A stretch of DNA of 60,726 nt from SG8-4 sp964598225 (GCA_964598225.1 CAZRBG010000036.1:1-60726); one strand, 5' to 3'; positions 8,693-18,008 are shown, numbered from the stretch's first letter. The notes: a model not told the origin generated them from the sequence alone. A program made the numbers and translations.

Positions 8693-10513
8693 ATGACAAT
8701 ACGACAAAAGCTTAGCATGGGAATCTGGGTTCTTATGATCCTGTTTTTGGCGCTGGGTGTAATCTCGTATTTCCAGATTGGACAGATTGATGAAAATATC
8801 GACGAAATTATTCAGAGCAGAGCCTTGGGCAAGCGCGCGGTCGGTCTCCATCAGCGATACAAAGAATTAGATTCCGAACTGGAGAAAGCAAAAGATGCCC
8901 GAAACAGATTATTTGTAGAATTGACGGACACTCTGCAAAGCGTTGAGGAAATTTTTAATAAGTCGACAGAATCTACGGCCGGAACGGAATTAAGGCGTTC
9001 GGAGAAATCTGATTTTCTGCCGGAAACTCTGGCTATACAAAGGGCTGTCACCGACCTGATCCGATCATTGGGCGTATATCTACAGATGCCCGGCAAAGAA
9101 CATGAAAAGAAGGTTCTAAGCGATGTGAACGATGTTCAATGGGCCCTTGCTGGACTACACAATCTATCTCTAACCGAACAACAACACAGCAATCTGGCCA
9201 AGGGCCAAAATCGACTGAAACGGGCAACCAATCTGGTCAGGAAAATTATCGCTCTGGGCGGTCAAAGCACCGGCAAGGCAAAGGAATTTGAAAAGATAAA
9301 AGACCAACTGGACGGTCTTCTGGGTGGAGATTTTGAAGTGTTTACCCGCGCCGACCTCGAACGGGCACAGGACGCAGGGCGCAAGATGGTTAATATGAAG
9401 CTTCTCGTTACTCTCATCCTGATTTTTACGGGCACTCTGGATGTATGTGTCTTCAACGCCGCAATTAAGCGTTCGATTACAAGGCCTCTTATCAACCTGA
9501 AGAACGCTATAACCGAAATTGGCAGAGGTGAATTCGACGCGCAAATAGAGGTTAGCTCCGCAGATGAAATAGGCCAATTAGCTACCGCCTTCAAGAAGAT
9601 GGCCCGGCAGCGCGGACAGACCGAAGACGAACTGCGTAAAGCCCGTGACAAGCTGGAAGTTAGAGTCGCTCAGAGGACGACGGAACTGGTGCAGGCTAAC
9701 CAAATTCTGGAAGGGGAAATTCGGGAACGCAAAAAGGCCGAGGTGGCTCTGGAAGAGCTCAATCGGGATCTGGAAGCGAGTGTGAGTGAGTTAGTGCGAT
9801 CCAATACGGAACTTCAGGAGTTCAGCTACATCGCAGCACATGACCTCAAGACGCCGCTTCGCGGCATCGCGATTTTAGCCGACTGGATATCCATGGATTA
9901 TACCGACAAGCTGGATGAAAAAGCCAGGGAACACATGGATTTGCTTCTGGCAAGAGCCAGGAAATTAGATGCGATGGTCGACAGTATATTGCAGTATTCG
10001 AGCATCCGACAGATCGATCGTAAGAAGCGACGAGTCGATATAAATGTTGTGGTTTCGCAAGTCATTGCCGGTATTGAGGCGCCAGAGAACGTCCGAATAA
10101 ACACGAAGAATAAATTGCCCGTCCTTATTTGCGATGAAGAACAAATAAAGAATGTTTTCCTGAATCTGATTCATAATGCTATAAAACACGGGGCAAGCAG
10201 CGATCGCAAAATTGAAATCGGCTGTACTGAAAAGAAGGACTTCTGGATTTTCACTATCTCCGACAACGGACCCGGTATCGATCCGAAATACTTTAAGAAG
10301 ATCTTCAGGATATTCCAGGCATTGTCGCCCGCAGAGCGAACCGAGGGCACCGGCATCGGCCTTTCGGTCGTCAAAAAAACAATCGAATTGAACGGCGGGA
10401 GCGTATGGGTCGATTCCGAAATCGGCAAAGGGAGCACTTTCTACTTCACCCTTCCGACGAATATGAACGCCCCAATCACTAAAACCGCCCGCGCGACAGA
10501 CACCTGTTGTTAA
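8693..10513 (+). CDS. HAMP-domain sensor histidine kinase
   Basis: 606 residues from ATG 8693; TTG at 8681, overlapping the previous stop, is a possible alternative start. Architecture: TM1 (about 8-28), an extracytoplasmic helical sensor region of about 200 residues, TM2 (about 235-257), HAMP (RPLINLKNAITEIGRGEFD), a coiled coil, HisKA with AAHDLKTPLRG (His383) and HATPase_c with N-box NLIHNAIKHG, G1 DNGPGID and TGIGLSVVKKTIELNGG. It is last in the signalling cluster and its HisKA resembles that of the 5485-6843 protein. Confidence 0.88.
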   Translation: MTIRQKLSMGIWVLMILFLALGVISYFQIGQIDENIDEIIQSRALGKRAVGLHQRYKELDSELEKAKDARNRLFVELTDTLQSVEEIFNKSTESTAGTELRRSEKSDFLPETLAIQRAVTDLIRSLGVYLQMPGKEHEKKVLSDVNDVQWALAGLHNLSLTEQQHSNLAKGQNRLKRATNLVRKIIALGGQSTGKAKEFEKIKDQLDGLLGGDFEVFTRADLERAQDAGRKMVNMKLLVTLILIFTGTLDVCVFNAAIKRSITRPLINLKNAITEIGRGEFDAQIEVSSADEIGQLATAFKKMARQRGQTEDELRKARDKLEVRVAQRTTELVQANQILEGEIRERKKAEVALEELNRDLEASVSELVRSNTELQEFSYIAAHDLKTPLRGIAILADWISMDYTDKLDEKAREHMDLLLARARKLDAMVDSILQYSSIRQIDRKKRRVDINVVVSQVIAGIEAPENVRINTKNKLPVLICDEEQIKNVFLNLIHNAIKHGASSDRKIEIGCTEKKDFWIFTISDNGPGIDPKYFKKIFRIFQALSPAERTEGTGIGLSVVKKTIELNGGSVWVDSEIGKGSTFYFTLPTNMNAPITKTARATDTCC

Positions 10514-10596
10514 ATACACCGCCACCGCAAATCATTTTTGCACTCTCAACCAGATACCCGCCTAAAGCAAAGGGTGTCGGCCGACGAACAAATGTA

Positions 10597-10625
10597 TTGA
10601 CATCGGCGTACTATGGTTTTTAAAT
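10597..10625 (+). promoter_or_regulatory. Promoter for the tungstate/molybdate operon
   Basis: A perfect TTGACA, 17-nt spacer and TTAAAT (4 of 6), placing the start of transcription about 55 nt before the small Cys protein gene. It is separated from the signalling cluster by about 85 nt. Confidence 0.55.
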
Positions 10626-10687
10626 GTCTTTAGCGGCAAAGTTTCAGTAGCGGCAGAACCTTTTAACACTCATTCGGGTAATTAGGG

Positions 10688-10873
10688 ATGAACAATAGAG
10701 AACAGTTGGTCGATACCATTGTCAAATCGAGCGATGGTAATCCCAAAAAAATCTCATGCGCCAAGCTCTTCCATCTGGCACAAGAATACGATGCAAAGCT
10801 CGCTGAGATAGGGCGCATTTGTAATGATAACAACGTAAAGATCTGCAAATGCCAACTCGGCTGCTTCAAATGA
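10688..10873 (+). CDS. Small cysteine-rich protein ending CKCQLGCFK
   Basis: 61 residues: a helical, HTH-like N-terminal part with an internal SCAKLFHLAQEY helix and a C-terminus with three clustered cysteines (CKCQLGC). Its stop overlaps the next start (ATGA, 10870-10873), so it is translationally coupled to the tungstate-binding protein. I recall short proteins with similar CQLGCF tails beside molybdate or tungstate genes in other anaerobes, but cannot verify this here. A metal or oxyanion sensor, or a small regulator, would fit (inference). Confidence 0.7.
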   Translation: MNNREQLVDTIVKSSDGNPKKISCAKLFHLAQEYDAKLAEIGRICNDNNVKICKCQLGCFK

Positions 10874-11877
10874 GCTTGAAGATAAAGGCACTTATAATTC
10901 TCCTCGCTCTGTCCATATTGGTTGGAGGCGGAGAAACGATCCGCCGATGGCGTATGGCTGGTAATTCAGGTGCACTGTCAAACCGATTGGTAATCTTTCA
11001 CGCAGGCAGCCTGGCACTTCCATTCAAAGAGATATGCGAGGCGTTCGAAAAAAAGCACCCCGGTGTAGAAGTATTCCGTGAAATTGCTGGCAGTCGTGAA
11101 TGTGCTCGGAAAATCACAGACCTGCATAAACCGTGCGATGTAATGGCGTCAGCCGACTACGCAGTTATAGATACCCTACTCATTCCTGATTACGCAGATT
11201 GGAATATTCGATTTGCGGGCAATGAAATGATAATAGCCTTCCGCAAGGATTCTCGCGGCGCCGACCGGATCAACAAAAACAACTGGTACGAAGTCCTTAT
11301 GAGAGACGATGTCGTATTCGGCAGGTCCGCTCCGAACCTGGACCCGGCCGGTTATCGAACAGTGCTTTTGACAAAGCTTGCAGAAATATTTTATGCCGAG
11401 CCAAATCTCTCAGAGAACTTACTGTCTAAAAATCTAAAATACATCTATCCTATGTCGGCCGAGCTGTTGGCGCTCTTGGAAGTGGGAGAACTTGACTATA
11501 TCTTTACATACCGTTCCGTTGCCGAGCAACACAACTTGCACTATATTACTCTCCCCGATGAAATCAACCTCAGCAGACCGGATTTGTCGGAGTTTTACAG
11601 GCGCGCATCCGTTCGTCTTGTTGGCCGGGAAAGGGGTAACTTCATCACTCGCGTAGGAGAGCCGATAGTCTATGGCGTGACAATCCCGAAAAATGCACCG
11701 AATCCGGAACTTGCGCGGGCTTTTCTTTCTCTTCTGCTTGACAAAAATAGAGGTTTGGAGATGCTTCAACAGAATGGACAGAACCCGCTCGTGCCATCAC
11801 CGACGGAAACGTTCGAGAAGCTCCCGGAATCACTAAAGAAGTACGCCCTGCCGACCATCAAGGAGGACGGGGAGTGA
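10870..11877 (+). CDS. wtpA: Tungstate/molybdate ABC transporter substrate-binding protein (WtpA-like)
   Basis: 335 residues with an N-terminal hydrophobic segment (signal or anchor, about residues 5-22). WtpA-type sequence follows: IFHAGSLALPFKEI, EIAGSREC, DVMASADYAVI and PDYADWNIRFAGNEM are the family's anion-contact and hinge stretches. It binds tungstate (or molybdate) outside the cytoplasmic membrane and delivers it to the permease. ATG 10870 is the natural start, coupled to the small gene upstream; 7 further in-frame codons upstream are unlikely. Overlaps wtpB by 4 nt. Confidence 0.9.
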   Translation: MSLKIKALIILLALSILVGGGETIRRWRMAGNSGALSNRLVIFHAGSLALPFKEICEAFEKKHPGVEVFREIAGSRECARKITDLHKPCDVMASADYAVIDTLLIPDYADWNIRFAGNEMIIAFRKDSRGADRINKNNWYEVLMRDDVVFGRSAPNLDPAGYRTVLLTKLAEIFYAEPNLSENLLSKNLKYIYPMSAELLALLEVGELDYIFTYRSVAEQHNLHYITLPDEINLSRPDLSEFYRRASVRLVGRERGNFITRVGEPIVYGVTIPKNAPNPELARAFLSLLLDKNRGLEMLQQNGQNPLVPSPTETFEKLPESLKKYALPTIKEDGE

Positions 11878-12677
11878 AATCAGCGACCGCGTTAAAAAAT
11901 GATTCACTTTCGCTGCTTTTCGCAGCGATGGGCGGTGTCGTATTGCTGTTTATCATTGCCCCTCTCGCAAGCCTGTTCCTCAGCAGCTCACTGCCGGAGC
12001 TTGCCGAGACAGCGAAAGACGACGAAGTGCAGGCCAGCATTTGGCTCACTCTCTGGACGTCAATGGCGGCCACTGTACTTTTTGCAATAGGGGCGATTCC
12101 TTTCGCTTATCTGCTGGCCCGAAAGAATTTTCCCCTCAAACGTCTCGTCAGCGGAATCATAGATGTACCTGTCGTCATACCGCACGTCGCTGCGGGTATT
12201 GCGCTATTGACGGTTGTCTCACGCGGCACACTCTTCGGACAGGCTGCGAGCAAAGTTGGAGTAAGTTTCGTGGGAAACAGCCTGGGCATAATACTGGCTA
12301 TGGCATTCGTCAGCGTTCCTTTTCTCATAAACTCAGCACGAGACGGCTTTGCAGCGGTGCCCGAACGTCTTGAAAAAGCGGCCCTCAGCCTTGGTGCAAG
12401 CCCCATGAGGGTATTTTTAACCGTCTCCGTGCCGCTGGCCGCCAGGCCGATCGTTTCCGGCATGATTATGATGTGGGCGCGGGGCATGAGTGAATTCGGA
12501 GCGGTAATGATTATTGCGTATCACCCGATGATCGCTCCTGTGCTTATGTTCGAGCGCTTCAGTGCTTTCGGACTAAAAAATGCTCAAACAGTGGCTGTTT
12601 TGTTCATTGCCGTTTGCTTGATTTTTTTCGTAATCTTGAGACTACTGGCCGGGGAGAAAAAAGATGCTCAACGTTAA
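11874..12677 (+). CDS. wtpB: Tungstate/molybdate ABC transporter permease (WtpB-like)
   Basis: 267-residue membrane protein with about six helices and the inner-membrane ABC permease EAA loop (LEKAALSLGASPMRVFLTVSVP, near residues 163-184). Starts with GTG in a 4-nt overlap with wtpA (GTGA) and overlaps wtpC by 14 nt, so wtpABC are tightly coupled. The stretch MSEFGAVMIIAYHP near residue 207 is characteristic of ModB/WtpB permeases. Confidence 0.9.
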   Translation: MKSATALKNDSLSLLFAAMGGVVLLFIIAPLASLFLSSSLPELAETAKDDEVQASIWLTLWTSMAATVLFAIGAIPFAYLLARKNFPLKRLVSGIIDVPVVIPHVAAGIALLTVVSRGTLFGQAASKVGVSFVGNSLGIILAMAFVSVPFLINSARDGFAAVPERLEKAALSLGASPMRVFLTVSVPLAARPIVSGMIMMWARGMSEFGAVMIIAYHPMIAPVLMFERFSAFGLKNAQTVAVLFIAVCLIFFVILRLLAGEKKDAQR

Positions 12678-13737
12678 AGGCATTTCAAAGTCATACCCCG
12701 GCTTCGGCATGAAGGATATATCGTTCGATATCCAATCGGACGAATATTTCGTTCTGCTTGGGAGAACCGGTGCGGGTAAGAGCGTTTTGTTGGAGATAAT
12801 AACCGGCTTGACCAGTCCGGATTCCGGCAGCATCCTGCTTGACGGCAGAGATATTACGTACGAGAAGATGCCGAAACGCCAGGTATCTCTTGTGTTTCAG
12901 TCGAGCACCTTGTTTCCGCACATGAATGTTTATGATAATGTTGCTTACCCGCTTCGCCGGCGCGGCAGAACCGCCGCTCAGATCGACCTGCGAGTATCCG
13001 AATTAGCTGAGGATTTCGGATTCAGCCATCTGCTCAAGGCTCGACCGCAAACCCTTTCAGGCGGAGAATCTCAGCGTGTCTCTCTGGCGCGGGCAGTTGC
13101 CAGTGAACCCCGATGCCTCCTTTTGGACGAGCCTCTTTCCTCGCTTGATACAACTTCCCGCTCTGACATACGAAGTCTTCTTCGTAAGATCAGCGCAAAC
13201 GGCCAGCTAATCATACATGTGACACATGACTACACCGAAGCGGTTGCTCTGAGCACCCACATAGCCGTATTGGAGGATGGAGGCATCGCACAGATTGGGA
13301 CGGTTGATGAGATTTTCCAGCATCCGAAATCCCACTTCGTCGCTCGCTTCATCGGCGTCAGAAACTTTTTCAAAGGTCGGCTTCAAGCCCCTGAGACCGA
13401 TCAGACAAGCTTGCGGTACTTCTCCACCGATGGTTTGAGTTTTTTTGTGTTGACCGAGAGCCCCGCCGGTCACGGCAGTGTCATGGTTCGAAGTGAAGAC
13501 GTTACAATTACGAACGCTCCGAGTTCGACGAGCGCCCGCAATAACTTCGAAGGCGTGATTGTTGAGATCGTGCCGGTAGGCGGAGGAGTCGAAGTCATCA
13601 TCGATATCGGCCAAAAGAAATCGACAGAGATCGCGGCCTTTGTAACAAAAGAAGCCGTCAGTGCATTAGAGTTGCGGTCGGGCAAGAAGGTGTGGCTTAA
13701 CTTCAAAGCAGCGGCCGTGAGGTTTATCGAGGAATAG
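12664..13737 (+). CDS. wtpC: Tungstate/molybdate ABC transporter ATPase (WtpC/ModC-like)
   Basis: 357 residues. ABC ATPase domain with Walker A GRTGAGKS, signature LSGGESQRVSLARA, Walker B LLLDEPLSSLD and the H-loop VTHDY, then a C-terminal TOBE/MOP-type domain (about 285-355), which in ModC/WtpC proteins binds the oxyanion and inhibits transport when the cell is replete. Completes the transporter; the next gene begins 1 nt after its stop. Confidence 0.9.
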   Translation: MLNVKGISKSYPGFGMKDISFDIQSDEYFVLLGRTGAGKSVLLEIITGLTSPDSGSILLDGRDITYEKMPKRQVSLVFQSSTLFPHMNVYDNVAYPLRRRGRTAAQIDLRVSELAEDFGFSHLLKARPQTLSGGESQRVSLARAVASEPRCLLLDEPLSSLDTTSRSDIRSLLRKISANGQLIIHVTHDYTEAVALSTHIAVLEDGGIAQIGTVDEIFQHPKSHFVARFIGVRNFFKGRLQAPETDQTSLRYFSTDGLSFFVLTESPAGHGSVMVRSEDVTITNAPSSTSARNNFEGVIVEIVPVGGGVEVIIDIGQKKSTEIAAFVTKEAVSALELRSGKKVWLNFKAAAVRFIEE

Positions 13738-13738
13738 G

Positions 13739-14314
13739 ATGATAAAGCTCGATAAAATGTTAATGATAGGCTCGGCCGGGACCAACGTTGGCAAAACCGA
13801 GTTAGCATGTGCTATTCTTCGAAAGTTCAGCCGTATAAATCCGGGCATCGTGGGGATTAAGGTGACTACAATAAACGAAAAAAACGGACAATGTCCTCGC
13901 GGAGGAGAAGGCTGTGGCGTTTGCTCTTCAATGGACGGCGTATATCTTATTACAGAAGAAACAGATCCGTCTTCCGGCAAAGACACATCCAGGCTCCTGG
14001 CAGCCGGTGCGGCCAGAGTTTATTGGCTGCGGGTCTTGAGATCGCACATCGATGAAGGGCTTGCCGCACTACTCGATGTGCTTGGGTCGAATTCGAGTTC
14101 GATTTGTGAATCGAACTCACTTCGCAATGTGGCCGAACCGGGACTGTTCTTAGTCGCTGAAAGCAAGAGCAGCAAAACCTGGAAACCCTCGGCGCTGGAA
14201 GTTAAGAAGTTCGTAGACAGGATTGTAGTTTCAGACGGGAGAGATTTTGATTTCGACATTGGCGATATAAAGCTTGAAAATGGCAGATGGATGTTGTTGG
14301 CTAATGATAACTGA
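13739..14314 (+). CDS. P-loop NTPase, MobB-like
   Basis: 191 residues. Begins with a P-loop GSAGTNVGKTE as in the dethiobiotin synthetase/MobB branch of P-loop NTPases. It contains a cysteine cluster (CPRGGEGCGVC, about 59-69) and the stretch SGKDTSRLLAAGA, which resembles the D-x-x-GKDSxRxxxAGA motif of MobB. Following wtpC immediately, it may act in molybdenum or tungsten cofactor dinucleotide formation or metal delivery. The Cys cluster is not typical of MobB, so I stop short of naming it. Confidence 0.75.
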   Translation: MIKLDKMLMIGSAGTNVGKTELACAILRKFSRINPGIVGIKVTTINEKNGQCPRGGEGCGVCSSMDGVYLITEETDPSSGKDTSRLLAAGAARVYWLRVLRSHIDEGLAALLDVLGSNSSSICESNSLRNVAEPGLFLVAESKSSKTWKPSALEVKKFVDRIVVSDGRDFDFDIGDIKLENGRWMLLANDN

Positions 14315-14358
14315 AGCTTACTTATCGTTGAATCTAAACCTGGAGGACATAGAAAAAG

Positions 14359-14967
14359 ATGGCACACAAGGGTCTTTGGGAAAAGCTTGAGCAACTAGAC
14401 CACGCAGAGACGGCTCGTCGCGCCGGGTGTGAATATCTCAGCGATCCGGAGCGATATGTTCTTAGAATGCTCAATACCGATTATACCGTCCGTGTTGCGG
14501 ACAGGAGCATCGCAGCCGTCGGGGCTGATTCGTCCGAGCGCCCGGCGGAATTTCTGGAACAGCTCTGTATCCTCGCATATCTGATAGATGCCAAAGACCA
14601 GGCTCTGTCCGGCAAACTCGTCAACGGATTGGCCCTTCCCGGAGGCCAATTCTTTTTCCGCGGCGTCCACTGTCTTCCCACCGGGAGATTAGAGCAGGTA
14701 TTCGGCGATCACCCCGAAAATCTTGTGGAAGCTGCGAAACCACTTGCCGCCGAGAAATCGGATTTCGGGGACGCATCCGTTAGACTCAGGATTCTGCCTC
14801 GCGTGCCGGTGACCGTCGTGGTCTGGGGTCGCTGCGAAGAGTTCGAGCCGCGAGCATCAATATTATTCGACAAGACCGCCGGCGACCATTTACCACTTGA
14901 TGCTTTGCTGGCGGCTGTCAATTTGGCTGTGAAAGCTTTGACACAAGCCGCTGGCGAAGGCGGCTAA
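14359..14967 (+). CDS. DUF3786 family protein
   Basis: 202 residues matching the DUF3786 pattern as I know it: an N-terminal helix, LALPGGQFFFRGVHCLP, RILPRVPVTVVVWGRCEEFEPRAS and ILFDKTAGDHLPLDAL. This family is common in anaerobes with corrinoid or Wood-Ljungdahl genes; its function is unestablished. It sits between the tungstate operon and cooC with its own ribosome binding site (GGAGG, about 14 nt upstream). A role linked to corrinoid or metal chemistry is inference from context. Confidence 0.8.
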   Translation: MAHKGLWEKLEQLDHAETARRAGCEYLSDPERYVLRMLNTDYTVRVADRSIAAVGADSSERPAEFLEQLCILAYLIDAKDQALSGKLVNGLALPGGQFFFRGVHCLPTGRLEQVFGDHPENLVEAAKPLAAEKSDFGDASVRLRILPRVPVTVVVWGRCEEFEPRASILFDKTAGDHLPLDALLAAVNLAVKALTQAAGEGG

Positions 14968-15009
14968 ACTGTTTCGCCAATTACAGTTAGAAATATTTCA
15001 GGCAAATTC

Positions 15010-15038
15010 TTGACAAAGAATCGGCGGCATGGTATTGT
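15010..15038 (+). promoter_or_regulatory. Strong promoter before cooC
   Basis: TTGACA, 17-nt spacer ending in TGG (extended -10 TGn), then TATTGT. The transcription start would fall about 65 nt before cooC. The same arrangement recurs before cooS. Confidence 0.6.
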
Positions 15039-15109
15039 AGCATTTTATCATGGCTTGCGCCTGTGTGCTTGCATAGGGCGATGCAATTGGTCAGGGCGAG
15101 AGGATGCTT

Positions 15110-15919
15110 ATGCCTGAAATACATGGTGCAAAAATAGCAATTGGCGGTAAGGGGGGCGTCGGGAAGACGACAGTCAGTGCAATTCTCGCGCAACTCTTTG
15201 CCGAAGATGGATACGACGTGCTGGCGATTGATGCCGACCCGGACGTTAACCTTGCGTCTGCATTTGGTCTGCCGCACGAAAAAAGTCCCCAGCCGCTAAT
15301 CAAAATGAAAGAGCTTATCGCTGAGCGCACCGGCACCGGACAGGATACACTCGGCAGGTATTTCAAACTTAATCCTATGGTCCACGATGTTCCGCAGGAA
15401 TACTGGATCGAAGTCAAAGGCATGAAATTACTGGTCTTAGGGGCAATCACTCAGGCGGGCGGCGGCTGTGCCTGCCCCGAAGGGGCGTTTCTCAAAGCAC
15501 TGCTCACACATAGTATTTTGCAACGTCAAGAGGTGGTGATGGTTGATCTGGCAGCCGGAGTGGAATTCATGGGACGGGCAAGCGTTCAGGGCATTGATGC
15601 GCTGATTTTGGTCGTAGAGCCGGGCGCCAGGAGCATCGAGACTGCCAATAATATGGCTCAGATGGCGCGTAAACTCGGTATTGGGTGTACCGGCGTGATT
15701 GCCAATAAAGTCATGAATACCGCTCAGTCCGAGGCTATTATAGCTCATTTGAGCGGCGCAGCTCTGCTGGGGACTATAGGATACAGCCATCCCCTCCAGG
15801 AAGCGGATATCAAGCGCATGCCCGTTTTCGAAGCTGATAAAGAGGTCACAGAGGAGTTGCGACGGGCGAAGGATAAATTAGCGGAACTCATCGTACAACT
15901 CAAGTCCGGCACCGACTGA
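15110..15919 (+). CDS. cooC: CooC-type CODH nickel-insertion ATPase
   Basis: 269-residue MinD/ParA-like ATPase with deviant Walker A GGKGGVGKTT and Walker A' AIDADPD near the N-terminus. The CxC pair in GGGCACPEGA (about residue 119) binds nickel at the CooC dimer interface in characterised homologues. It uses ATP to mature the nickel-iron C-cluster of CO dehydrogenase. ATG 15110 is preferred over ATG 15104 because GAGAGG is then correctly spaced. First gene of the CODH/ACS cluster. Confidence 0.88.
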   Translation: MPEIHGAKIAIGGKGGVGKTTVSAILAQLFAEDGYDVLAIDADPDVNLASAFGLPHEKSPQPLIKMKELIAERTGTGQDTLGRYFKLNPMVHDVPQEYWIEVKGMKLLVLGAITQAGGGCACPEGAFLKALLTHSILQRQEVVMVDLAAGVEFMGRASVQGIDALILVVEPGARSIETANNMAQMARKLGIGCTGVIANKVMNTAQSEAIIAHLSGAALLGTIGYSHPLQEADIKRMPVFEADKEVTEELRRAKDKLAELIVQLKSGTD

Positions 15920-15957
15920 TCAAATTCAGGAATTGTCAAAATCGGGAAAAACTACGA

Positions 15958-15986
15958 TTGACAGAGTAGGCAATTTCTGGTATTGA
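15958..15986 (+). promoter_or_regulatory. Strong promoter before cooS
   Basis: TTGACA, 17-nt spacer again ending in TGG, then TATTGA, about 88 nt upstream of cooS. The arrangement matches that of the cooC promoter, suggesting common control of the two transcripts. Confidence 0.6.
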
Positions 15987-16073
15987 ATAGAACTTTTAGT
16001 TCTTCCGTAGGTAGTAAGTAATGTTGTACGTTTTAGTGAATGCCCGCGTTAATAATCGTTATGAGGAAGTTTT

Positions 16074-18008
16074 ATGGATGCAAAAGAACGCAGTTCTGAT
16101 ACTGCAGCACAAGAAATGATTACCCGCATGGCTGATGCCGGGCAGCAAAACGCCTGGGACCGCCTTGAACTGCAGATGCCGCAGTGCGGATTCGGCAAAC
16201 AGGGTGTTTGTTGCAGGATTTGCGCGATGGGTCCGTGTAGAATCACCAAAAAGGCTAAATACGGCGTTTGCGGTGCGGATGCCGATACGATCGTGGCGCG
16301 CAACTTCCTGCGTGCGGTCGCGGCAGGCGTAGCAGCACACAGCGATCACGGCCGAACAGTTGCCGAGGTCTTTATGGCGACCGCTGAGGGGAACGCACCC
16401 GATTACAAGGTCAAAGACACCGTGAAATTGTTCAAGCTGGCCGAGGAGTTGGGCGTCGAAACCAAAGATCGTACGGTCAAAGAAATCGCATCGGACATAG
16501 GAAAAATCGCTCTGGCCGAGTATGGAAAGTCCGAAGGAACCCAACTCATGGCCCGCAGAGCACCGGCGCCGCGTCAGGAAATATGGAAAAAATTTGGTAT
16601 CACGCCTCGTGCAGTCGACCGGGAAGTTACTGAATCGTTGCACAGAAGCACAATGGGGGTGGATCAGGACTATCTCAATGTTATCAAGCATGCTTGCCGG
16701 GTAGCTCTGGCCGACGGCTGGGGCGGGTCTATGCTCGCTACGGAGTTGCAGGACATTTTATTCGGCACGCCCTACCCCGGGCGCGGCGAAGCGAACATGG
16801 GCGTGCTCAAGGAAAATGAGATTAATATCATCGTCCACGGGCATGAGCCGATTCTCTCGGAAATGATAGCGGCGGCGTCCTCAGATGAGGAAATGCTCGC
16901 CGAGGCAAAAAAAGTCGGCGCAAGTGGGATTAACGTTGCGGGAACATGCTGCACCGCCAATGAGCTTCTAATGCGGCACGGCATACCGATTGCCGGCAAC
17001 TTCCTGAATCAGGAGCTTGTAATCGCCACCGGCGCAATTGAAATGATGGCTGTTGACGTTCAGTGCGTGATGCAGGGACTGACCAACATCGCAAAGTGCT
17101 ACCATACAAAGCTGATCACTACCGCCGATAAAGCCAAAATGGCCGGCATCGAGCACGTCACTATGGACGAGACAAATGCGTACAAGTCGGCAAAAGAACT
17201 CGTCAAGACGGCTATCGGCAACTATAAGAACCGGGGAGATGTATACATTCCCAAACATAAGAAAGGTTCGGTTGGCGGGTTCAGCTTCGAATCGATCAAT
17301 CACATGCTCGGCGGACGCTTTCGGTCGGGTTTCAGGCCGTTGAACGACAACATCATCAATGGCAAAATCCGCGGAATCGTTGGTGTGGTCGGCTGCACCA
17401 ACCCTAAAGTGCCACAGGATTTGACACACACAACCCTAACCCGTGAGCTTATCAAGAACAACATACTGGTTCTGACCACAGGATGTGCAACCATTGCCTG
17501 CGCCAAGCAGGGCTTGAGCAATCCGAAAGAAGCTCTGGATCTGGCCGGGCCCAGCCTCAGAGAAGTATGCGAGGCGGTGGGAATCGCCCCCGTTCTGACT
17601 TGCGGCAGTTGTGTTGACAACTCGCGGTTACTCGTTTCTTGCAGCGAACTGGTCCGCGAAGGCGGGTTGGGCGAGGATCTTTCAGATTTGCCTATAGCCG
17701 GAGCGTGTTTGGAATCAATCGCTGAGAAGGCCTTTGCCATTGGCCAGTACTTCGTCGCTAGCGGAGCGCTGGTCGTTTTCGCCGAAGAAGTAATGCCAAT
17801 ATTCGGCAGTGAAAAAGTGACCGACTATCTTTTCAACGGCATCGCGGACGATCTGGGCGGGCGCTGGGCGGTTGAATCCGATCCGGTGAAGGCTGCGCAG
17901 TTGATAGTCGACCACATCGAGAGCAAACGCGACGCACTGGGCATCAACAAGAAGGCCGAACGCAAACTCTACGACATGGACGACAGAAGAGCGCTGGCGA
18001 TTGATTAA
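16074..18008 (+). CDS. cooS: Anaerobic carbon monoxide dehydrogenase catalytic subunit
   Basis: 644 residues, normal length for CooS/AcsA. It interconverts CO and CO2 at the NiFe4S4 C-cluster and supplies CO to acetyl-CoA synthase. N-terminal cysteines in CGFGKQGVCCRICAMGPCR (about 40-58) ligate the D and B clusters. Later ligand regions include GTCCTANELLMRHG (about 293), VVGCTNPK (about 440), TTGCATIACAKQG (about 468) and TCGSCVDNSR (about 508). Ribosome binding site GAGGAAG. It precedes acsB by 82 nt, consistent with a bifunctional CODH/ACS complex. Confidence 0.95.
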   Translation: MDAKERSSDTAAQEMITRMADAGQQNAWDRLELQMPQCGFGKQGVCCRICAMGPCRITKKAKYGVCGADADTIVARNFLRAVAAGVAAHSDHGRTVAEVFMATAEGNAPDYKVKDTVKLFKLAEELGVETKDRTVKEIASDIGKIALAEYGKSEGTQLMARRAPAPRQEIWKKFGITPRAVDREVTESLHRSTMGVDQDYLNVIKHACRVALADGWGGSMLATELQDILFGTPYPGRGEANMGVLKENEINIIVHGHEPILSEMIAAASSDEEMLAEAKKVGASGINVAGTCCTANELLMRHGIPIAGNFLNQELVIATGAIEMMAVDVQCVMQGLTNIAKCYHTKLITTADKAKMAGIEHVTMDETNAYKSAKELVKTAIGNYKNRGDVYIPKHKKGSVGGFSFESINHMLGGRFRSGFRPLNDNIINGKIRGIVGVVGCTNPKVPQDLTHTTLTRELIKNNILVLTTGCATIACAKQGLSNPKEALDLAGPSLREVCEAVGIAPVLTCGSCVDNSRLLVSCSELVREGGLGEDLSDLPIAGACLESIAEKAFAIGQYFVASGALVVFAEEVMPIFGSEKVTDYLFNGIADDLGGRWAVESDPVKAAQLIVDHIESKRDALGINKKAERKLYDMDDRRALAID

